DNA from: Segatella copri
Lineage (GTDB): Bacteria; Bacteroidota; Bacteroidia; Bacteroidales; Bacteroidaceae
Assembly: GCF_019127135.1 (NCBI RefSeq)
Contig: NZ_JAHOEA010000006.1
Location: 1-64,000 of the forward strand
DNA: 64,000 bases
Direction of reading: 5' to 3'
Every line of letters begins with the position of its first letter. Positions within the stretch are counted from its first letter, which is position 1. Shown here one piece after another: positions 49,298-58,196 of this stretch. Under the pieces are notes generated by a model that saw nothing but the letters and a program-made list of their open reading frames with translations, had not been told where the DNA came from and searched no databases. The position numbers and the translations under genes were made by a program.

Positions 49298-49840
49298 TTA
49301 TGGGATGTATATAAGTTGAAGTTCCGCCATTCTCCGCCTTCTGATGGACGGTATATGCTTGCCTCTCCATCTGCAAAAGTCAAGGTAGTCTTTCTCAATG
49401 TCACGCATTCCTCGCTCAATCTTTTGCAGGAGGCGGCTCTTGGGAAATCTTTTGTTCCCTAATATCTTATAGGGTCCGACATTATAGGCAAGTACGGCAA
49501 GGAGTAGTGAGTCCTTGCCATACTTGCGGAACATGGTGCATAGTTTGGTGAGGTCTGAGCACAATAGAGAATCAGCTTGCCGATAAGTGAGATTCTTCTT
49601 GAACTTCTCGTGCGGCAATATCCGGTGTCCCCACCCGATATAGGGATAGTTGCGCTTGATATCGTGCCATCCCTCGTAATACTTGATACAGCGCACGGCT
49701 CGCTCAAAGGGAGGCAAAGCGAAAATGCCCAAGTCGGCTTGGCTTGGGCTGTCGTTGGTGGGTGTCTTGTTCTGCGCCATGATGCTCTGGCACAGTAACA
49801 AGAGTGTTAGGATGATGTATGTTCTTGTCTTTTTCGTCAT
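49298..49840 (-). CDS. Phage-type lysozyme (GH24-like) of the transfer apparatus
   Basis: A 180-residue secreted protein: signal peptide MTKKTRTYIILTLLLLCQSIMAQ, then a T4-lysozyme-like core. The catalytic Glu is in IKYYEGWHDI (near residue 57) and the PYIGWGHRILPHE segment is the usual GxGH/T region. LAVLAYNVGPYKILG and a basic C-terminus follow. It opens peptidoglycan locally for the mating channel. It is the last gene of the minus-strand transfer run, directly after the coupling protein. Confidence 0.85.
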   Translation of the reverse strand: MTKKTRTYIILTLLLLCQSIMAQNKTPTNDSPSQADLGIFALPPFERAVRCIKYYEGWHDIKRNYPYIGWGHRILPHEKFKKNLTYRQADSLLCSDLTKLCTMFRKYGKDSLLLAVLAYNVGPYKILGNKRFPKSRLLQKIERGMRDIEKDYLDFCRWRGKHIPSIRRRRMAELQLIYIP

Positions 49841-49882
49841 GGATGTTGTTCTTGTTTTGTTTTTTGGGGTGTCATTGGCTTG

Positions 49883-52066
49883 TCACTTGGCATTCTTCTT
49901 ATTGAATATCTCTGCTATCATGGCTTTCACGTCCTCACCGACTTGCACGAAGTTCTTATAGAGGATGCGCTCACGCTCATCACGGCTCTTGAAGGTGTAG
50001 AACTTGGGTAGTGGCATATACTCGCTTTCTTCTTTCTTGATGTCTGCCATATCGAAGTCGGTCTTGCAATAGAACTTACTGGTCTTGAACTCGTCGCTCT
50101 CCTGTATGTTCATACTGCCATTCATACCTGTCTTGGTAGCCACAAAGTCTCTTGCGGTCTGTCCGCAGATCCATCCTGTCGGCATATCCGAAATTTTGGA
50201 GGCAGGAACAAGACTGTCCATGTTCTCATTCAGATTGATGCTCGTCTTGTCTCTGTCGATGGTCACGCCTTTCTTCAGTTGCACCACCTTACCAAAGATG
50301 TCGGAGGAAAGCCATTCCAGTGTTTCCTTGCTTCGTGCCGAACCGCTTACCACGTTGCCTACGGTGGTGATGATCTTCTGCATACCAACCTTTCCATAGT
50401 CGGCTTCCAACTGAGGCAGTTCCTGAAATCCTAAGGCAACACTCACCTTATTGCTTCGGGCGGTACCTATCAGTCTGTCTATCTTATGGAAGTAGAGTGT
50501 AGGCAACTCGTCCACAATGATGCTCACAGGGATGTTTTTGCCTTGCCCTGTGTTCACTCGTGTCACCAATCGGTTGAGGATTAGGGCGTTCAATGCTCCG
50601 ATGATGCTCTCCATCTCTGGATCATTGGCTATCAGCAGATAACTGGGGTTCTTCGGGTCACTGACCTTCAGGTCAAAGTCATCTCCGTCCTTATGGAATA
50701 TCCAATAGCTTTCCTTGGTGGCAAGGCGTGAGGTATAGACACGCAGTGTACCTATCATACCTTCCAACTGCTCCATCGCCTTATTCTTCAAGGCGGTTTG
50801 GAATGGACCGAGCAATGGAGCCACCTCATTATCGGTCTCCAATACATTGAAGACGGTCTGATAGCTTTCATTCAGGAAACTCAGAATATGGGGCATATCG
50901 CTATACTTGCCCAACCAATAGGCTGGCTCCACTTCTTCTCCTGCATGGTTAAACACCTTACCAGTCGGCTTCATCTGCATGGTCTTCGGGTCAAGTACTT
51001 TCTCTGCTATCAGCATCTTTCCTTCCTTGTCGTATGGTTCCTTTCCATAGTTGATGAAGAAGTAGATACAGGCGGCGAGGAAATTGACGGCTGAGGTCTG
51101 GAAGAACTGGTCGCTACCGCCTCCGCCTTCTTTCTTACCTTTTTGCAGTGATTCAAGCAGGGTTTCCGCTGTTTCGCTCGCTGCTGCCAGGTTATTGATG
51201 TACTTCTGCTGTATTGGGTTCACTCGCTTGGAGTATTCCACATCCACAAAGTTGATGATGTTGAACTTACAGCCTTCTGGCAGTTTGCCCAGCTGTTGGT
51301 TCTTCTTGTAGTGGTAGTACAGTTTGGTTGCCAAGGTTGGGAACTTGTAGTCGTAAACGACCATGGCAAAGCCTTTTGCACTGTGCTGACGGATGAACGG
51401 CTCGATAATAGAAAAAGTCTTACCGCTACCAGGAGTACCCACAACCCATGTACCTCGGAAAGGGTTCACGATGTTCACCCATCCCTTGCGGAACTTACCC
51501 TTATAGTAGTAGCGCATGGGGATATTCACGCTGTATTTGTTGTATTCCTCCTTCTGGCACTGCTCGAAACTCTCGTTCTCAAAATTAAAACGGTCTTTCA
51601 TCAGTCCTTCCTTCAGAAACTTCGATATATTATCCAAGGCTACATGCACCAGTACTGTTCCGATGATGGTTGCCACCATATAAAGAATGGTGTTCAATCT
51701 TAGGGTATAGAGACGAGTGTCCATCACATAGCCGAAGAGCCACACGGACAATATCAACAGCAGCACGCCACTCACCAAGGGGTACAGCACCTGCCTTCGG
51801 GCATCAAATTCCAAGTGTTTCTTGTTTCTCGTACCTACACAGGTGATGCACACCAAGAGGAATGTCACCACCTTGCTATACACCAGGTTCCCGTCATGGT
51901 AGATAAACCACTGTTTGATGCGGTCGTGCAGGTCGCACACCACACCGCCAAAGCCGTCTATCGCCCTTGGGTCTATGGCATACTCAAAGAACTCCATCAA
52001 CACGGATATGTAGATGACCGCCCTGAATATCTTGTAAAATCCTTGTAGCTCCTTGCTTTCTTCCAT
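49883..52066 (-). CDS. Type IV coupling protein (VirD4/TraG-type ATPase)
   Basis: A 727-residue protein. Four hydrophobic segments near the N-terminus (up to about residue 150) anchor it. The Walker A motif is VVGTPGSGKTFSII near 208-220; the Walker B-like strand IIVDELPTLYF lies near 515 and the segment ALGFQELPQLEADYG near 555 is typical of this class. It brings the relaxase-DNA complex to the secretion channel and would serve the MobV relaxase encoded at 13914. In Bacteroidales ICE nomenclature similar proteins are MobC or TraG-type. The start ATG is at 52066. Confidence 0.9.
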   Translation of the reverse strand: MEESKELQGFYKIFRAVIYISVLMEFFEYAIDPRAIDGFGGVVCDLHDRIKQWFIYHDGNLVYSKVVTFLLVCITCVGTRNKKHLEFDARRQVLYPLVSGVLLLILSVWLFGYVMDTRLYTLRLNTILYMVATIIGTVLVHVALDNISKFLKEGLMKDRFNFENESFEQCQKEEYNKYSVNIPMRYYYKGKFRKGWVNIVNPFRGTWVVGTPGSGKTFSIIEPFIRQHSAKGFAMVVYDYKFPTLATKLYYHYKKNQQLGKLPEGCKFNIINFVDVEYSKRVNPIQQKYINNLAAASETAETLLESLQKGKKEGGGGSDQFFQTSAVNFLAACIYFFINYGKEPYDKEGKMLIAEKVLDPKTMQMKPTGKVFNHAGEEVEPAYWLGKYSDMPHILSFLNESYQTVFNVLETDNEVAPLLGPFQTALKNKAMEQLEGMIGTLRVYTSRLATKESYWIFHKDGDDFDLKVSDPKNPSYLLIANDPEMESIIGALNALILNRLVTRVNTGQGKNIPVSIIVDELPTLYFHKIDRLIGTARSNKVSVALGFQELPQLEADYGKVGMQKIITTVGNVVSGSARSKETLEWLSSDIFGKVVQLKKGVTIDRDKTSINLNENMDSLVPASKISDMPTGWICGQTARDFVATKTGMNGSMNIQESDEFKTSKFYCKTDFDMADIKKEESEYMPLPKFYTFKSRDERERILYKNFVQVGEDVKAMIAEIFNKKNAK

Positions 52067-52094
52067 AAATATTCTTAAATAATCAACCTATAAG

Positions 52095-52125
52095 TTGTAT
52101 TTCTCAATTATTTGTTGTATCTTCG
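52095..52125 (+). promoter_or_regulatory. Promoter of the toxin-antitoxin pair
   Basis: TTG (52095-52097), a 20-base spacer and TATCTTCG (52118-52125) give a near-consensus Bacteroidales promoter 21 bases before the start codon at 52146. Confidence 0.55.
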
Positions 52126-52145
52126 CACTATAAAACAATAAGATT

Positions 52146-52697
52146 ATGACATTCGACCTGATTACAGAAAACGAGCACCTTTGGGCTGTCAGATATGATG
52201 ACTGCCTCGACAACGTTCTTGACTCAATTCTTGGGCAATGGAACGATGTTACATGGTTGCGTAGCTTCTTCAAGCATAACATTGATGATTTGGCATCCTA
52301 CTTCAAAATCACTGATGTCAATCAAGCCATCTATGATACGATTGAAGATAGCGAACGCTTGCAATGTCTCATCATGGATATTTCTCCTGATGCTGACCTT
52401 GACAAGATTTTCCGCCCATTGGAGAATAGTCGTACTTCGGAAATGTTGTTGGGCAAAGAGAAGGCACGCTTGCATAATACGCCACGTCATGCTTCTTGGC
52501 TCCGCATCTATGCTATCAAACTCGAACCGGGTATTTACATTATCACTGGCGGTGCAATCAAGTTGACTCGTACCATGCAGGAACGTGAACATACTTTGGT
52601 GGAACTCGCCCGAATGGAAAAGGTGAGACGTTTCTTACTTGACAACGATATTGCCGACAAGGATTCCTTCATGGACTTCTTAAATGAAATCATATAG
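52146..52697 (+). CDS. Putative toxin of a type II toxin-antitoxin pair
   Basis: A 183-residue soluble protein. Its C-terminal part (SWLRIYAIKLEPGIYIITGG, AIKLTRTMQERE) has the pattern of RelE/HigB-fold toxins: a basic strand, a turn, then a hydrophobic strand. The N-terminal 100 residues are helical and not recognised. The adjacent XRE gene, whose start codon region overlaps this gene, makes a HigB-HigA-like arrangement with the toxin first. It lies on the opposite strand inside the transfer region and probably stabilises the element. Confidence 0.7.
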   Translation: MTFDLITENEHLWAVRYDDCLDNVLDSILGQWNDVTWLRSFFKHNIDDLASYFKITDVNQAIYDTIEDSERLQCLIMDISPDADLDKIFRPLENSRTSEMLLGKEKARLHNTPRHASWLRIYAIKLEPGIYIITGGAIKLTRTMQEREHTLVELARMEKVRRFLLDNDIADKDSFMDFLNEII

Positions 52698-52710
52698 AAA
52701 GGAGGTTATT

Positions 52711-53019
52711 ATGAGAACTACAAACGAAATCGTTTCCAAACTGAGAGAACATCAGTCTTCAACTCCATCCAAATGGCGTGAGAATGCAAAGTGGCGCATG
52801 GCTAACAAATCATGGCTTCGCTATTCTCAGCACATTGCAATGATGATGCTCGACAAGATGGAGGAATTGGGTATGACCCAAAAGCGATTGTCTGAACTCA
52901 TGGGCTGTAGCCAGCAATATGTTTCCAAGGTACTCAAAGGACAGGAAAACCTATCCCTCGAAACCTTGGCTAAGATAGAGCGTTGTCTTCAACTGCCTAT
53001 TCTGAATCATTTAGCGTAG
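52711..53019 (+). CDS. XRE-family HTH antitoxin
   Basis: From the ATG at 52711 (MRTTNEIVSKLREHQSSTPS) the protein has 102 residues; an in-frame ATG at 52684 would overlap the toxin. The helix-turn-helix is clear: MTQKRLSELMGCSQQYVSKVLKGQENLSLETLAKIE (near residues 60-95; motif split by hydrophobic positions). It neutralises the neighbouring toxin and probably represses the shared promoter. A GAAAGGAGG ribosome-binding site lies between 52697 and the start. Its stop is three bases from the stop of traN on the other strand. Confidence 0.85.
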   Translation: MRTTNEIVSKLREHQSSTPSKWRENAKWRMANKSWLRYSQHIAMMMLDKMEELGMTQKRLSELMGCSQQYVSKVLKGQENLSLETLAKIERCLQLPILNHLA

Positions 53020-53021
53020 CT

Positions 53022-53888
53022 CTATTTCAGAAAAATCGGATTGAAAGAGTCGGCTGACAGCACATCGCTATAGTTTATCTTCAGTGAGATGGTGCGACCG
53101 CTGATTTGGTTCTCCGTCATTTCGATGGTTAATTGCTTGTCATTCGGGAATGTCATTTTCCGAATGACTATCACATTGCGGTAGCCATAACGGAATCGCT
53201 TGGTCTGCTCCAACGTGAAGACTGGATGCAACTCTACCATCTGTGAGTTGGTTGCCTTTGTGGTCTTCTTGTCCGTCAGCTTCAATCGTATTTGGTCTAT
53301 GTCAAACGGTATGTCCGTCTTGTTCTCCACCGAGAAGTCCAAGAAGAAATAGTCGCCCGATGAATAGATGTTGTTCAGTCGCATCACCATTTTATGCGCT
53401 TTGGTCTTCACATTGTTCACATGGGCTTCCGAACTCCAAATCTGACGAGCATAACGAGCCATGTCCGTAGAGGACAATGTGACCGCAGGATTGTTATAGG
53501 CATTCTTCTCTATCTGTTGTATCTCCTTATCCGTCACTGCCTCTTGTAGTCTTGTGGTATAGAGCAGCGCATATTGTGTGCGGTATCGCTCCGTCACAAT
53601 GGTCACGATGGCAAGCACTTCACCATCTTCATGCATTCCCTCCTTGGGTTTCAGACGCACAGTATTGTTGATGGGTTGGTCTCCTGCTATCTTGTCAGTG
53701 GATATGTCCACAAAGCGGATGGGTTCACTTGCAGTGATGACGGTAGTTACTTGCTCGTTCACAGTCAGTTGCTCCATTTCCTGATAGGTGCAGGGCTGAT
53801 AGCTCTCCGCACTGGTCTGTTGTGCCATCATTGGAGTGGCACTTATTGCACACATAATCAGTGTGCCAATAGTCTTCTTGATATTCAT
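53022..53888 (-). CDS. traN: Conjugative transfer protein TraN (VirB9-like)
   Basis: A 288-residue exported protein: signal peptide MNIKKTIGTLIMCAISATPMMAQ, then a beta-rich body as in TraN/DUF4138 and VirB9 proteins (VTTVITASEPIRFVDIS, GYRNVIVIRKMTFPND, QLTIEMTENQISGRTISLKI). TraN forms part of the outer-membrane core of the channel with TraM. It follows traM with 31 bases between them. The assignment rests on fold pattern, gene order and length. Confidence 0.82.
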   Translation of the reverse strand: MNIKKTIGTLIMCAISATPMMAQQTSAESYQPCTYQEMEQLTVNEQVTTVITASEPIRFVDISTDKIAGDQPINNTVRLKPKEGMHEDGEVLAIVTIVTERYRTQYALLYTTRLQEAVTDKEIQQIEKNAYNNPAVTLSSTDMARYARQIWSSEAHVNNVKTKAHKMVMRLNNIYSSGDYFFLDFSVENKTDIPFDIDQIRLKLTDKKTTKATNSQMVELHPVFTLEQTKRFRYGYRNVIVIRKMTFPNDKQLTIEMTENQISGRTISLKINYSDVLSADSFNPIFLK

Positions 53889-53919
53889 ATTCGTATTCGT
53901 ATTCTTTGGATGTTGATGT

Positions 53920-55095
53920 TTACTTACTCTTGGTGTCTTTGCTGTTTATCAAGTACACAAAGGTGCCATATTTCAGTTTCACCTTGTTCTTCTTGATAGC
54001 CTTGCCTATGGCATTGCTTGTTTTCTGATAGGCATTCTGCATGGTCTGCATGCCCCATTGTGAAAAACTGCTGCCAGTATTGGTGGTATTCATATCCACA
54101 TTGCCGGTCACGGCTCCGCTTGCCACATCCTTGCTGGTCTCACGGAACTGGCTGCTTGGCACATACAAGCCTTCCATGCCGTCTGTGTCATAGAGTGACA
54201 GATTTATTTTCACTATCTCATCGTCCACCAGCACACTTTTCACCGTGCCTTTCACTCGTTGCGAACTGAAACCGCTCATGGTGGCATACAGGTATGCCCC
54301 TTTCTTCACCACCATTTCTCCGATTTCCACATCATCAAGCAGTCGCAAGCGGACACGGCTTCCGTCCATCGCCTTGATATTCTCGTCAATGATAGCCTTA
54401 ATTAGTGCAGGCTCTTTCTCATTCACTGCCAATGTATTGAAGTAATCCGATGATGTCTTCACCTTTTTCACCACTTCGCTTGGCTTGTCGTTCTCGTCCG
54501 CTTCCTTTCGGGCATTCTCATTTACCTTGATTTTGCCTTCAATGTTGATACCGCCCTTGGCTGTAGCTGTTGTTTCATCGGATGCTGTTGCTGAAGACGA
54601 TGAGTTCTGTTGCGTGGCTTGCTGTCCCTTCAGCCTTGCTTCGGCAAGTGCCTTGTTCAGCTCTGCCAACGCCTCGTTCTCTCTTTGTCGCTCATGGGCT
54701 TCTTGCGCTTCTCTCTGTTTTTCCATTTCTGCTTGCCTCTTGGCTTCGGCATCCAACTGTTGCAGTTCTGCATCCGAATATTTGCTTTGGTATTCTTCTT
54801 TTTCTTGCTCATTGTCTCGGTCTATATTCTCCACGGCACTATGGTCTTCTATCTTGCCGTAGGCGTTCAACATGTTCTCATACTTGCCTCCAATACCGTC
54901 ACCTCCCTTAATATGGGCTTGTGGCAGGTTCGGATTCAGATATTCCGTGGTCTGCATATTGGCATCCTGCTTCTCCGCAACCTTAGTATCAAAGAGGTCG
55001 AAGATAAAGTAGGATGCACCGAGCAGTGGGAGATAGACAATCGCAGGTAGCATGTACTTGGGTTGTCTGAAATTGATTCTTTCTGTCAGCTTCAT
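53920..55095 (-). CDS. traM: Conjugative transfer protein TraM (VirB10-like)
   Basis: A 391-residue protein with a cytoplasmic basic start (MKLTERINFRQPKYMLPAIV), one membrane segment (about residues 15-36, YLPLLGASYFIFDLF), an Asp/Glu/Gln-rich coiled linker (about 85-155) and a C-terminal beta domain (about 215-350) with IKAMDGSRVRLRLLDDVEIG and YLYATMSGFSSQRV. This is the layout of TraM in Bacteroidales ICEs, the VirB10-like protein that spans the envelope. Confidence 0.85.
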   Translation of the reverse strand: MKLTERINFRQPKYMLPAIVYLPLLGASYFIFDLFDTKVAEKQDANMQTTEYLNPNLPQAHIKGGDGIGGKYENMLNAYGKIEDHSAVENIDRDNEQEKEEYQSKYSDAELQQLDAEAKRQAEMEKQREAQEAHERQRENEALAELNKALAEARLKGQQATQQNSSSSATASDETTATAKGGINIEGKIKVNENARKEADENDKPSEVVKKVKTSSDYFNTLAVNEKEPALIKAIIDENIKAMDGSRVRLRLLDDVEIGEMVVKKGAYLYATMSGFSSQRVKGTVKSVLVDDEIVKINLSLYDTDGMEGLYVPSSQFRETSKDVASGAVTGNVDMNTTNTGSSFSQWGMQTMQNAYQKTSNAIGKAIKKNKVKLKYGTFVYLINSKDTKSK

Positions 55096-55097
55096 CG

Positions 55098-55484
55098 TTA
55101 TTTGTCTTTATAAGGATGGCGTGCATCCTCATTGGTTCTTACTATATTCTTTGCATTCCCCATATTCTGATGGCGAGCCTTTATCAAGGAGTCCTGTCGC
55201 TCCGTGGCGGTGCGTCGCTCTCCCTGATAATGATAAGCTCTTGCCATGCGATAGATGTTGAAACTGAAACTCACACCTACAAAACCGAACACGATGACCA
55301 GGAACAGTGTCTTGTGCAGGTCGGCAAACCTCTGTACCTTAGCTGCCGCCTTGTCAATTCTGCACATCTTGGCAAACTTTCTTCCGGCTCTCACGTCTCG
55401 CTCATAGCGTTCCTTGTATTTGGGGTCATCCTTGTCGGGCATCTTCTCCCCAACGAGCATCTGCTTAAATCCTTTTGTGTTCAT
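55098..55484 (-). CDS. Small inner-membrane transfer protein (TraL-like)
   Basis: A 128-residue protein: basic cytoplasmic N-terminus (GEKMPDKDDPKYKERYERD), one membrane segment at about residues 60-77 (TLFLVIVFGFVGVSFSF) and a charged tail. Position between traK and traM matches TraL, although the sequence is too short to be sure. Its stop is two bases from the traM start. Confidence 0.65.
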   Translation of the reverse strand: MNTKGFKQMLVGEKMPDKDDPKYKERYERDVRAGRKFAKMCRIDKAAAKVQRFADLHKTLFLVIVFGFVGVSFSFNIYRMARAYHYQGERRTATERQDSLIKARHQNMGNAKNIVRTNEDARHPYKDK

Positions 55485-55528
55485 CGTTATTTCTTTTTTT
55501 ACCTTTTTACTTCTTTACCCTTTTACCT
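55485..55528 (-). repeat. Short-repeat spacer (GGTAAAA units)
   Basis: On the minus strand the spacer between traK and the next gene is made of AGGTAAAA, GGGTAAAG and AAGGTAAA units ending in AAATAACG before the ATG. It closely matches the spacer at 56144-56186. Confidence 0.6.
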
Positions 55529-56143
55529 TTAATAGTTCGACTTTGTCTTCTGGTCAATATCCTTGTTGAGCAAGGTTCTCCAGTTCACTATCAGCAATCC
55601 ATGTGGGTTGTTGTCAGTCCTCGGAACTCGTTTCAGTTGTCCTGCCGTCACCAGTTCACGGGTCAACACATTGGTTCTGCGCTCGATGCGCTGTCTGCCG
55701 TAATAGGTAAACTCCATCTTCTCCTTGTCAAACTTGATGCTGTCACAGAAGATGCTGAACACGGCACTCGTTCCCATGATGTTGGAGTAGAATCCCTTCT
55801 CCTTTAGCGTATTGTACTGTGCCAATCCAGTCTCATCCACCAGGTACATGGCTTTCTCCATCGTGTATTTGATGTACTTGTCATCAGGTGCCAACGTAAA
55901 GAAGTAGTGATGGAACATCTCGATATGACTCTTTGCTTCCACATCCAGTGTCTCATCCATCGTCGTACGCTGCACCAGAATTGGCACGTTGCCATCCAAT
56001 ACATAGATTTTGTTCTGTGCATCCACCACCATATTCTTCGCCGTCCAGATGCTACTGATACTTATCAGCACGCACCCAACCAGAAACAGACTACAGATGA
56101 TAGTCACCAACTTCACCTTATTCTCTAAATTCTTGATTACCAT
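55529..56143 (-). CDS. traK: Conjugative transfer protein TraK (VirB8-like)
   Basis: A 204-residue protein: short cytoplasmic start, one membrane segment (about residues 12-34, LVTIICSLFLVGCVLISISSIW), then a periplasmic alpha/beta domain (FHHYFFTLAPDDKYIKY, TREL-like end). Length, layout and order fit TraK of Bacteroidales ICEs, the VirB8-like scaffold of the channel. Confidence 0.85.
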   Translation of the reverse strand: MVIKNLENKVKLVTIICSLFLVGCVLISISSIWTAKNMVVDAQNKIYVLDGNVPILVQRTTMDETLDVEAKSHIEMFHHYFFTLAPDDKYIKYTMEKAMYLVDETGLAQYNTLKEKGFYSNIMGTSAVFSIFCDSIKFDKEKMEFTYYGRQRIERRTNVLTRELVTAGQLKRVPRTDNNPHGLLIVNWRTLLNKDIDQKTKSNY

Positions 56144-56186
56144 TGCTATTTCGTTTTTACCTTTTTACTCTTTTACCTTTTTACCT
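56144..56186 (-). repeat. Short-repeat spacer (GGTAAAA units)
   Basis: On the minus strand the traJ-traK spacer repeats AGGTAAAA, GGTAAAAG, AGTAAAAA and GGTAAAAA before AAATAGCAATG. See 55485-55528. Confidence 0.6.
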
Positions 56187-57323
56187 TTAATGAACAACAT
56201 GCGCCAATGTTCCCTGTGCCGACATTTTGGCTTGCTGTGCCACACCCTCACCGAAGTTTCTGGTGGAGAAGGCAGTATCGCCCTCTGGTATCATCCATGC
56301 CGCAAGGTCTGGAACCAAGTTCAGACACTTCAATGCCACGATACTTGCTGCCATCAGATACCCTGCCGAGAAGAACGAGTTTTGCAGATATGCTGCCATC
56401 GTCTGCTCACTGGCGGTAATAGCCGTCAGGTTCTCCACCTGTATGCAGAGCACAATATCAAAGAGCAGCAGTACGTAGAATCCTACGAAGTAGAGCATGG
56501 CTCCATAGAAATGCACGGTCAGATACCTTGTCAGCCACTTCGCCCAACTGCTTTCCCATTTCGGCAATAGCGAGAATGCCCATTGTATCGGTCCGAATAT
56601 CGTCAGCATTCCCAATAGTATCTGTTGGCAATAGATGGTACTCCACCAACCGATACGAAACACAATCAATGCTATCAGCATTACTATCTTGTCGATGTTC
56701 ACTACGGCTCCTGCAGTCAGTGAGGTAAACCACAGCTTGGCTGCGTCCTTTTCCATGTTGGTCACTTCATCCACACCTGTCTGCTCCATGGTCGATTCCA
56801 CCAGATTCGGGTCTGTTGTTCCCTTATGGGCAATGTCTGCCTGGGCTTGTACGTTGGTGTACATCGTGTCTCTGGTGTAGATGAGCTGCTGAACTTCCGT
56901 AAACTTGTCCTCTATCTGTGTGGCTTCCGCCTCATATAGGTCATGGGTATAACTTCCAATGGAGTTTGGTATGTAACTCAGAAAGTCCAGTACGCACCAA
57001 TTGCTGCCACTGTTCGTCATGCCTGTATCGGCAGGTGGGTACCACCAACAGAGGATGATGCTTATCACCAATGGCTTGAATAGTTTCATCACATCCAGTG
57101 GCTCATGCTTCACCATCATCTTGTAGGCCATGTTCGCTGCCACCACGATAGAGAAGAGGGCGGCTAATGCCATACACATCTGGACGACCCACCAAAAAGG
57201 TCCGTTTGAGCCTGTAAAAGTAGCGTCGCACAGAAACTCGTTGGTCTGGAAAATCACGTCATCAATCTCTTCTTCCAAGATATTGATGCCGAAGTCGGAT
57301 AATATGCTACTGTTGTCTGCCAT
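56187..57323 (-). CDS. traJ: Conjugative transfer protein TraJ (VirB6-like)
   Basis: A 378-residue polytopic inner-membrane protein. Hydrophobic segments are clear at about residues 45-65 (WWVVQMCMALAALFSIVVAA), 83-95, 205-245 (VVNIDKIVMLIALIVFRIG), 245-260 and 275-300 (GAMLYFVGFYVLLLFDIVL). The order with traK and the channel genes and the length fit TraJ. It is the VirB6-like core of the channel in the inner membrane. The start ATG is at 57323. Confidence 0.85.
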   Translation of the reverse strand: MADNSSILSDFGINILEEEIDDVIFQTNEFLCDATFTGSNGPFWWVVQMCMALAALFSIVVAANMAYKMMVKHEPLDVMKLFKPLVISIILCWWYPPADTGMTNSGSNWCVLDFLSYIPNSIGSYTHDLYEAEATQIEDKFTEVQQLIYTRDTMYTNVQAQADIAHKGTTDPNLVESTMEQTGVDEVTNMEKDAAKLWFTSLTAGAVVNIDKIVMLIALIVFRIGWWSTIYCQQILLGMLTIFGPIQWAFSLLPKWESSWAKWLTRYLTVHFYGAMLYFVGFYVLLLFDIVLCIQVENLTAITASEQTMAAYLQNSFFSAGYLMAASIVALKCLNLVPDLAAWMIPEGDTAFSTRNFGEGVAQQAKMSAQGTLAHVVH

Positions 57324-57329
57324 AACTCC

Positions 57330-58115
57330 TTATCTGTTTATTTTCAAATCATTGTCATCCTCATTCGAGCCGTTATTACTGCCAGAAGATGTGTTGTTTC
57401 TCACTGCCATTCCTGCCTCTCGCCATTTGCTGGATGCACTGCTGATGATACTTCGTTTGTTGGCGGTCTGGTAGTTACCGTTTGCTGTCAACAATTCCTT
57501 GGTCTTGCTGGCATTCGACATCTGCACCAGTTGCTTCACAAGTGTCTCGTTCTGTTTTGCCACATCTGCATAAATCTGTAGGTACATCTTCTTACGCTTG
57601 GCATTGGGCATATAGGCATCCTTGGTGGCTTTGATGGCTGTCTCATAGACATGATAGCATTCTGTCCAGCGTTGGTTGTCACCGATGGATCCGCCTACAG
57701 GCAGGATGCGGTCGATGTTGCTCTTGAAGGCATTCATCTTGCTGTTGATTTTGCTTCCTTCCACTTTCCAGGCGAGGTCAATCTGACGGTCTGCCATATT
57801 CAACGCCTCAATCTCTGCTCTTTTGGTCAGGGCAGAGTCGATGGCTTCGGCATATTCCACTTGATTGTAAGCTCCGATTCCTGCCGTGGTACGAAAACCG
57901 AGTTTGTTCTTACTCGCAGCCGATTTCTTGTAACTGCTGTGCAGTAACTGATAGTACAATTCTGGTGACAGACTTCCGCTACCGATTTCCATTACCGTTA
58001 TCTGGTTCTTTTTCGAACTGTCATGATTGTATGTCACATAACTCTGGGCATTGCCTGTCATGGCTATGCCCAATAATAGTAATATAGCTCCTGCCTTTGT
58101 TTTCTTTCTATCCAT
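57330..58115 (-). CDS. Exported helical transfer protein (VirB5-like position)
   Basis: A 261-residue protein with signal peptide (MDRKKTKAGAILLLLGIAMTGNAQ). The mature part is helical (SALTKRAEIEALNMADRQID, KKMYLQIYADVAKQNETLVK), as in VirB5/TraI-type proteins, and its end carries SSASSKWREAGMAVRNN, a W-R element like the other periplasmic proteins here. A Ser/Asn/Asp-rich tail follows. I recall a DUF5045-type family but am not sure. Confidence 0.65.
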   Translation of the reverse strand: MDRKKTKAGAILLLLGIAMTGNAQSYVTYNHDSSKKNQITVMEIGSGSLSPELYYQLLHSSYKKSAASKNKLGFRTTAGIGAYNQVEYAEAIDSALTKRAEIEALNMADRQIDLAWKVEGSKINSKMNAFKSNIDRILPVGGSIGDNQRWTECYHVYETAIKATKDAYMPNAKRKKMYLQIYADVAKQNETLVKQLVQMSNASKTKELLTANGNYQTANKRSIISSASSKWREAGMAVRNNTSSGSNNGSNEDDNDLKINR

Positions 58116-58196
58116 GTCTATACATTATTATATAAGGGTTACTAACTCTCACTATTTGCTAACAAATGAATTCTTCATACTTCACTCTTCACTTAA

